Notes under the pieces: model-generated
Told to the model about the DNA's origin: nothing
The model's input: only the letters and a program-made list of their open reading frames with translations
The model's database searches: none
Part shown: positions 59,230 to 64,000 of the stretch, piece by piece
Layout of the letters: every line of letters starts with the position of its first letter
Position numbering within the stretch: the first letter of the stretch is position 1
Translations under genes and position numbers: made by a program
Source of the DNA: Rhizobium sp.
GTDB lineage: Bacteria > Pseudomonadota > Alphaproteobacteria > Rhizobiales > Rhizobiaceae
Direction: 5' to 3'
DNA length: 64,000 nt
NCBI GenBank assembly: GCA_002796995.1
Contig: PEKW01000003.1
Coordinates: 265,274 to 329,273 of the forward strand

Positions 59230-60228
59230 TCAGAGGCCGGCTTTGACCTTCTCGGCGACGTCGGGGGCGATCCAGGTGGTCCAGAGCTCCGGATAGGTTT
59301 CGAGGAAGTGCTTTGCCGCCTCCTCGTTGGTCGCCTGGTTCTCGTCCATCCAGGCGAGCACCTTGCCGACGGTATGGTTGTCCCACTTGCGCGTCTTCAG
59401 GTAGTCGATCGCCACCGGATTCTTCTCGGCGAATTTCTGGGTGACGACGGTGTAGACGTCCGAGACCGGATAGGAATTGACCTTCGGCGCGGCGCAGTCG
59501 GCGACCGCCGTGCAGGCGTCCCATTCGGCCTTGTCGTGTCCGACGCCGAAGGAGAGCTTCACCATTTCATATTTGCCCAGGATGGCGGTCGGCGCCCAGT
59601 AATAGCCGAGCCAGCCGATCTTCTTCTCGAAGGCGCTGGCGATCGATCCGTCGAGGCCTGCAGCGGATCCGGTGTCGATCAGCTCGAAGCCCTTCTCCTT
59701 GGCACCGAAGGCCTTGTAGAGATTGGCTGTCGAGATCTGGCAGCTCCAGCCGGAGGGACAATTGACAATGGCCGCCTTGGAGGGATCCTCCGGCGCAGGG
59801 AAGAGTTCCGGGTGTTCGAGCGCCTGCTGCACGGTCTTGATTTCGGGATTGGCGTCGGCGATGAATTTCGGGATCCACCAGCCCTCGACGCCGCCGTCGC
59901 TCAAAATCGGCGCGAGCTGCAGGAGGCGGCCTTCGGCGACGGCCTTTTCCAGCACTTCGCGGGCCGAGTTCACCCACATTTCCGGAGCGATGTCGGGCTC
60001 GCCCTTCTCGTTCATCGAGGTGAAGGTGGGCATGGTGTCGCCGGTCACCAGCGTCGCCTTGCAGCCATAGCCGCTCTCCAGGATCATCTTGTCGACATGG
60101 GCGGCGACGCCGGCCGAAGCCCAGTTCATCTCGGCGATCGTCACCTGGCCGCATTCCGCGGCCTGGGCCGAGCCCGGCAGAGCATAGAGGGCTGCGGCAA
60201 GGATGGTGGATGCAAAGAGCTTCTTCAT
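59230..60228 (-). CDS. Betaine/choline-type ABC substrate-binding protein (ProX/ChoX-like)
   Basis: A 332-residue protein with a signal peptide (KKLFASTILAAALYALPGSA, cleavage near AQA-AE) and an OpuAC-like domain: VTIAEMNWASAGVAAHVDKM, PEMWVNSAREVLEK, GWWIPKFIADANPEIKTVQQ and GWLGYYWAPTAILGKYEMVK, rich in Trp and Tyr as expected for binding quaternary ammonium groups. GGGAGG lies upstream of the ATG at 60228. It is the first gene of the importer operon. Confidence 0.92.
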   Translation of the reverse strand: MKKLFASTILAAALYALPGSAQAAECGQVTIAEMNWASAGVAAHVDKMILESGYGCKATLVTGDTMPTFTSMNEKGEPDIAPEMWVNSAREVLEKAVAEGRLLQLAPILSDGGVEGWWIPKFIADANPEIKTVQQALEHPELFPAPEDPSKAAIVNCPSGWSCQISTANLYKAFGAKEKGFELIDTGSAAGLDGSIASAFEKKIGWLGYYWAPTAILGKYEMVKLSFGVGHDKAEWDACTAVADCAAPKVNSYPVSDVYTVVTQKFAEKNPVAIDYLKTRKWDNHTVGKVLAWMDENQATNEEAAKHFLETYPELWTTWIAPDVAEKVKAGL

Positions 60229-60904
60229 GAGCTTAAGACCTCCCAGTCTCGATCTTTGGCGACGCATCGGCGGCGGCGCGAGGGAATTGGTGCTGATCCT
60301 TGGCACCTAGGGCGAAATCGGCAGGAAACAAGCCATGCCCGCATTCTTGTCGAACGGTCGGTGCCGGCGGATCGATCGGACCACGCTGGTCAGCCTAGGG
60401 GTTCCGGCGCAAAAATCAATCGCGCTCGGCCATTCAGGCGGTTGCCTGCGATCGACACGAGCCCAGCCATGCCCGAGGGCCGAATGCTCTCTGTCGAAAA
60501 AAGTCAAAATTCGTCAATCGGCAACGGCGAGCTAACCATCCGGTAAGAAATGCCGCGCTACAAAGCTCCCAACGGCGCGTAACTGCCGTCAGCGCCTCCG
60601 GAGTTGGTATTGCGTCCCGGAGCGCTGCAGTTCTTTCGGCGAAAGGGTCCTGTCGTGGCCCGCCGCTTTCTCCCTCGATATCGAAGTGCTGACTGATCCG
60701 CACGGCGCCGGCCGCCGGCGGTCAGCCTATTGTGATTCCAGACGAACTGGCGCAATGGGGAAGAATGACGCGGCACCACGGGCGGTCTCGCCACGGATAA
60801 GCGCGGCGTGGACGCGGTGCGCCATGGCGCGGCCGGGCGGGTGTCTTTGCCCGCGGTCGTGCATAGATGGCCTCGCGTTTGACGATGACCATTGGGGGCG
60901 AACG
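60229..60904. other. Intergenic region between the importer operon and cobQ
   Basis: About 675 bases holding the promoter of the importer (minus) and of cobQ (plus). I see no B12-riboswitch box and no convincing gene; the small open frames have no ribosome binding site or domain. A TTTTTTCGACAG tract lies near 60496, possibly a promoter or terminator part. Confidence 0.4.
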
Positions 60905-62359
60905 ATGGCGAAGGCGGTAATGCTGCAGGGGACCGGGTCGGACGTCGGCAAGACGGTTCTAGTCGCCGGACTTTGCCGGCTTGCCGCCAATCGCGGCCTG
61001 AAGGTCAGGCCGTTCAAGCCGCAGAACATGTCCAACAATGCCGCCGTCGCCGACGACGGCGGCGAGATCGGCCGGGCGCAATGGCTGCAGGCGCTGGCCT
61101 GCCGGGTGCCGTCCTCGGTGCACATGAACCCCGTCCTGCTGAAACCCCAATCCGAGACCGGCAGCCAGATTATCCTGCAGGGCAGGGTCTTCGGCCAGGC
61201 CAAGGGGCGCGACTATCAGAAACTGAAGCCGCAGCTGTTGTCGGCGGTGCTGGAGAGCTTCGACACGGTCAAGGAGGGCGCCGACCTTGTGATCGTCGAA
61301 GGGGCGGGCTCGCCGGCGGAGATCAACCTGCGGGCCGGCGACATCGCCAATATGGGCTTTGCCACCCGGGCCGACGTGCCGGTGGTGCTGGTCGGCGACA
61401 TCGACAGGGGCGGGGTGATCGCGTCGCTGGTCGGCACGCATACGATCCTGCCCGACGAGGACCGCCGCCAGATCGTCGGCTACATCATCAACAAGTTCCG
61501 CGGCGACGTCAGCCTGTTCGACGACGGCATCGAGGCAATCGGCCGCTTCACCGGCTGGCCCTGCTTCGGCGTCGTGCCCTGGCTGAAGGCCGCCGGTCGC
61601 CTGCCGGCCGAGGATTCGGTGGTGCTGGAGCGGCTGGCGAGCGGCCGTGCCGGCGCGCTTAAGATCGCCGTGCCGGTCCTGTCGCGCATCGCCAATTTCG
61701 ACGATTTCGATCCGCTGGCCGCAGAGCCCGAGGTGGACCTCGTCTATGTGCGGGCCGGTGAGCGCCTTCCTGCCGATGCGGGCCTGGTCATCCTGCCGGG
61801 ATCGAAATCGACGATCGGCGATCTCGAGGACCTGCGCGCCAATGGCTGGGACGCCGATCTCGCCGCCCATGTCCGGCGCGGCGGCCGGGTGATCGGCATT
61901 TGCGGCGGCTACCAGATGCTCGGCCGAACCGTCGCCGATCCGCTCGGGCTGGAGGGAGAGAGCCGAACGGTTGACGGTCTTGGCCTGCTGGACGTCGACA
62001 CGGTGATGGCGCCGGAGAAGACGGTGCGCAACAGCCGCGCCCGCTCGGTCGAATTCGATGCGGATCTATCGGGCTACGAGATTCATCTTGGCGTGACGCA
62101 AGGTCCGGACTGCGCCCGCGCGGCGGTGCTCATCGAAGGGCGGCCGGACGGCGCGCGTTCGGCGAATGGCCGGGTAATGGGCAGCTATCTGCATGGTCTG
62201 TTTTCCAGCGATACCTACCGGGGCAGACTTCTGGAGAGTTTCGGGATCAGCGGTGGGGGAGGCGACTATCGCCGGAGTGTCGAAACGGCGCTGGACGAAC
62301 TGGCCGAAGAGCTTGAGGCGCGCCTGGCGCCCGAGTGGCTGGGGCAGTGGCTGGGCTAG
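60905..62359 (+). CDS. cobQ: Cobyric acid synthase
   Basis: A 484-residue CobQ: N-terminal ATPase domain (AVMLQGTGSDVGKTVLVAGL, PFKPQNMSNNAAVADDGGEI, VEGAGSPAEINLRAGDIANM) and C-terminal glutamine amidotransferase domain with the nucleophile Cys in GICGGYQMLGRT and His in GYEIHLG. It amidates four carboxyl side chains of cobyrinic acid in cobalamin synthesis. Cobalamin is the cofactor of the corrinoid system encoded in the window. The start at 60905 (MAKAVML) is the conserved one. Confidence 0.95.
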   Translation: MAKAVMLQGTGSDVGKTVLVAGLCRLAANRGLKVRPFKPQNMSNNAAVADDGGEIGRAQWLQALACRVPSSVHMNPVLLKPQSETGSQIILQGRVFGQAKGRDYQKLKPQLLSAVLESFDTVKEGADLVIVEGAGSPAEINLRAGDIANMGFATRADVPVVLVGDIDRGGVIASLVGTHTILPDEDRRQIVGYIINKFRGDVSLFDDGIEAIGRFTGWPCFGVVPWLKAAGRLPAEDSVVLERLASGRAGALKIAVPVLSRIANFDDFDPLAAEPEVDLVYVRAGERLPADAGLVILPGSKSTIGDLEDLRANGWDADLAAHVRRGGRVIGICGGYQMLGRTVADPLGLEGESRTVDGLGLLDVDTVMAPEKTVRNSRARSVEFDADLSGYEIHLGVTQGPDCARAAVLIEGRPDGARSANGRVMGSYLHGLFSSDTYRGRLLESFGISGGGGDYRRSVETALDELAEELEARLAPEWLGQWLG

Positions 62360-62401
62360 CGCGTCGCGGCCGGCCATGCCGCGGTTGCGCGCCGCAGGAC
62401 G

Positions 62402-62524
62402 TTATTCCGCGGCGACGTCGACCGGCGATGCCATCAGCTGGTTCTGGCCCATCGAGTTGTCACTGTACTTGAAAGCCAGGATGCTGAGCACCGAGGCGAT
62501 GATGACGATAAATATGGCGCGCAT
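62402..62524 (-). CDS. Small 40-residue single-pass membrane protein
   Basis: A short frame encodes MRAIFIVIIASVLSILAFKY followed by a polar tail (SDNSMGQNQLMASPVDVAAE). GGAGC lies 8 bases before the ATG. One hydrophobic helix spans residues 3-19. Function unknown. Confidence 0.6.
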   Translation of the reverse strand: MRAIFIVIIASVLSILAFKYSDNSMGQNQLMASPVDVAAE

Positions 62525-62730
62525 GTATTTTGCTCCTGATGCTCGCTCCTATAACCACATTGCGGCAAAACTAGTTCCGTCGCACCTAAATCCATCGGTA
62601 AAATCCGAACGGTCGGCGTTTTTATTTCGCATGGCGAAGGCACAGCCTTGTGGAGGTTGAACCTCCCGACGGGCACCGGGCCTGTGTATCCGACTTCGGC
62701 CCAAAACCGGCGGCTACCAATGACACACTA

Positions 62731-63192
62731 TCATTGCGCCATGGCAAAATCGACTGGCCATTCCGCAATGTCCGAATATGCGCTTTCATAATCTGTTTCG
62801 TCGGTGACGATCTTGCCTCGGCACTCGATCTTACATTGGACGATTTCGGGCGAATTCAAGTGCTTTCCGTTGGAGAAGTAGTATTGAGATTTGACGCGAC
62901 GGCCCTTGTTCACCACACCAAGGTTCAAACTGGCTGTCAGCGTCGCAGAGACGATCTTGTCTGTCTGAATATGGTTGGCTGCCATGTCCGAGGCAAACCA
63001 ACACTGCAGCTCATCGGCGATGGTCAGGGAGGGAATGTCCTCGCCATCGAAACTGCAACGGCCGCTCACAACATCGATTGCGAGGGTGCCGCTGCCCAGC
63101 TCTGCAATCTGCTTATAGCTATTCATCAGCCTCCAGCCACAGAACATGTGGCAGAGCGTGAAGACTGCATGCTTCAGGCGCTTTCTTCTCAT
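62731..63192 (-). CDS. Hypothetical protein of lower GC
   Basis: A 153-residue protein beginning MRRKRLKHAVFTLCHMFCGW. The middle is beta-rich and no family is recognised. Base composition is clearly lower than its neighbours, suggesting horizontal gain. It lies between cobQ and tRNA-Ser, a typical spot for tRNA-linked insertions, but no integrase is present. Confidence 0.5.
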   Translation of the reverse strand: MRRKRLKHAVFTLCHMFCGWRLMNSYKQIAELGSGTLAIDVVSGRCSFDGEDIPSLTIADELQCWFASDMAANHIQTDKIVSATLTASLNLGVVNKGRRVKSQYYFSNGKHLNSPEIVQCKIECRGKIVTDETDYESAYSDIAEWPVDFAMAQ

Positions 63193-63275
63193 GTCTCCAC
63201 ACCCTGCCGATGTCCCTGACAGACAAGTGCCACTTCGAACTATTGCGCCCTAAAGCTGCTGATTTCGGTCGACCT

Positions 63276-63365
63276 TGGCGGAGGAGGTGGGATTCGAACC
63301 CACGGTACGGTTTCCCGCACGCCGGTTTTCAAGACCGGTTCCTTAAACCGCTCGGACACTCCTCC
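63276..63365 (-). tRNA. tRNA-Ser (anticodon UGA)
   Basis: On the minus strand an acceptor GGAGGAG pairs with CTCCTCC, discriminator G and encoded CCA (63278-63276). The anticodon loop CTTGAAA reads TGA. A long variable arm between the anticodon and T arms and the T-loop GGTTCGAATCC are typical of class II tRNA-Ser. Confidence 0.95.
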
Positions 63366-63685
63366 GGTCAACCGCCTTATGCGCAATGACAGGGCGCTTG
63401 GCAAGACGGTTTTGAGCACGGCGGGAAAACGTCCGAGGCCCTGCATCGCAGCGGTATTCCGCGCAATTGTTGGCCACTACCGCTCATTCATCGCCTAGTA
63501 TGTCGTCATTCTTGTTATTTGTCTATTAACCATGATTGCATTTGTGCCGGATAGTCTGAGCCAATTGTTCGCAATTCTGCCATGTTGTGGCCCGTTTACT
63601 GCACCGTATCAGGACGGTCGGCAGTCTGCCTCAGGGCGGACGGCGGCGGCAGGGGGCCGTGACCGAGCATTGGCAAGTGGGACAG
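63366..63685. other. Region between tRNA-Ser and rlpA
   Basis: It contains the tRNA promoter region next to 63365 and the rlpA promoter region before 63686. A frame beginning at 63532 is open but is in the wrong phase for rlpA and has no domain. Confidence 0.4.
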
Positions 63686-64000
63686 ATGACGGATATTGGC
63701 GGCGTAACTCTGATCGGCGGAGCGAAATGGCTCGCATTGACCGTGCTCTGCGCCAGTCTCGCATCCTGCGCCACGACGGGAGGCAAGAGCGAGAACAAGA
63801 ACAAGCGCTCCAAGGAATACTTCGCCGAATCGGAATATGGCGTGAAGGCGAGCCCGCGCATGGTGAAGAGCGGTCCGGTGCCGAAGGGCGGCGGGCGCTA
63901 CATGGTCGGCAAGCCCTATACCGTGAAGGGCAAGGTCTACGTTCCCAAGGACAATCCGGCCTATGACAAGACCGGCATTGCCTCGTGGTACGGCTCGGCA
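63686..64000 (+). CDS. rlpA: RlpA-like septal-ring lytic transglycosylase, N-terminal part
   Basis: The frame is open to the right edge. After MTDIGGVTLIGGAKWLAL comes a lipobox (SLASC), so this is an exported lipoprotein. The YMVGKPYTVKGKVYVPKDNP segment followed by YDKTGIASWYGSA is the start of the RlpA double-psi barrel domain. RlpA cleaves naked glycan strands at the division site. A GTG three codons earlier is an alternative start. About 105 residues are visible. Confidence 0.88.
   Translation, partial: MTDIGGVTLIGGAKWLALTVLCASLASCATTGGKSENKNKRSKEYFAESEYGVKASPRMVKSGPVPKGGGRYMVGKPYTVKGKVYVPKDNPAYDKTGIASWYGSA

Noticed and set aside
58180..60546. 788-residue plus-strand frame opposite the ABC importer
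   Set aside because: Antisense of three clearly identified transporter genes, with low-complexity composition.
60540..60904. Possible cobalamin riboswitch upstream of cobQ
   Set aside because: I looked for a B12 box and a matching stem pattern and found none; the leader looks ordinary.
63532..63966. 144-residue frame at the right end
   Set aside because: It is in a different phase from the rlpA frame, which has a lipobox and the RlpA signature; this frame has no domain.

Overview
The window is a chromosomal segment of a high-GC alphaproteobacterium. Its content fits the order Hyphomicrobiales (rhizobia and relatives): an ExoD homologue, entericidins, DUF1127 proteins paired with a LysR gene, a GbdR-type regulator, a tRNA-Ser(UGA) next to rlpA, and mosaic palindromic intergenic repeats of the kind seen in Rhizobiaceae. 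The genus cannot be fixed from the sequence alone.

Layout. (1) 1-11150 is the integrase end of a prophage or integrative element inserted at the 5' end of dusA. Going left from dusA it holds a tyrosine integrase, an excisionase-like HTH protein, a Toprim primase, a RepA-like helicase, several small genes, a pair of divergent promoters, a tightly overlapping minus-strand operon ending in a HK97-type prohead protease, and the start of a tape measure gene that runs off the left edge. Plus-strand cargo genes, mostly membrane proteins, interrupt it. (2) 11156-15300 is core genome: dusA, a cold-shock gene, a J-domain protein and a hypothetical gene, then a repeat-rich gap. (3) 15300-17293 is a compact island of visibly lower GC encoding a P-loop ATPase and a HEPN-domain protein with overlapping reading frames. 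It is the best candidate here for an undescribed defence or toxin system. (4) 17294-31560 holds palindromic repeats, a secreted protein, a uvrB with long extensions that include translated repeats, a DUF3137 protein, a GGDEF-EAL protein, a DUF486 protein, a thioesterase, a chemoreceptor, a quinone-reductase-like flavoprotein, a lipoprotein and a TauE/SafE permease.

(5) 31580-49877 is dominated by one-carbon metabolism. A GbdR-like regulator, an MttB-family methyltransferase, a corrinoid protein, a pterin-binding methyltransferase, a MetF-type reductase with its cysteine-rich MetV-like partner, a small 'virulence factor' family protein, DUF1638 and a RACo-like corrinoid activator together look like a complete route. 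It would move a methyl group from a quaternary amine, probably glycine betaine, through a corrinoid to tetrahydrofolate and oxidise it. A BrnTA toxin-antitoxin pair sits inside this operon. Unrelated genes are interspersed: LysR with DUF1127 genes, a MocR regulator, a PAS chemoreceptor, exoD and two entericidins.

(6) 50211-64000 holds a ferredoxin-like protein, an orphan ParA, a phosphodiester glycosidase, two glycosyltransferases, betaine-homocysteine methyltransferase, a three-gene betaine/choline-type ABC importer, cobQ for the cobalamin cofactor, tRNA-Ser(UGA) and the beginning of rlpA. The importer, the corrinoid methyltransferase system, the second betaine demethylase (Bmt), the regulator and a cobalamin biosynthesis gene fit together as betaine uptake and catabolism. 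This link is inference from gene content, not shown directly by the sequence.
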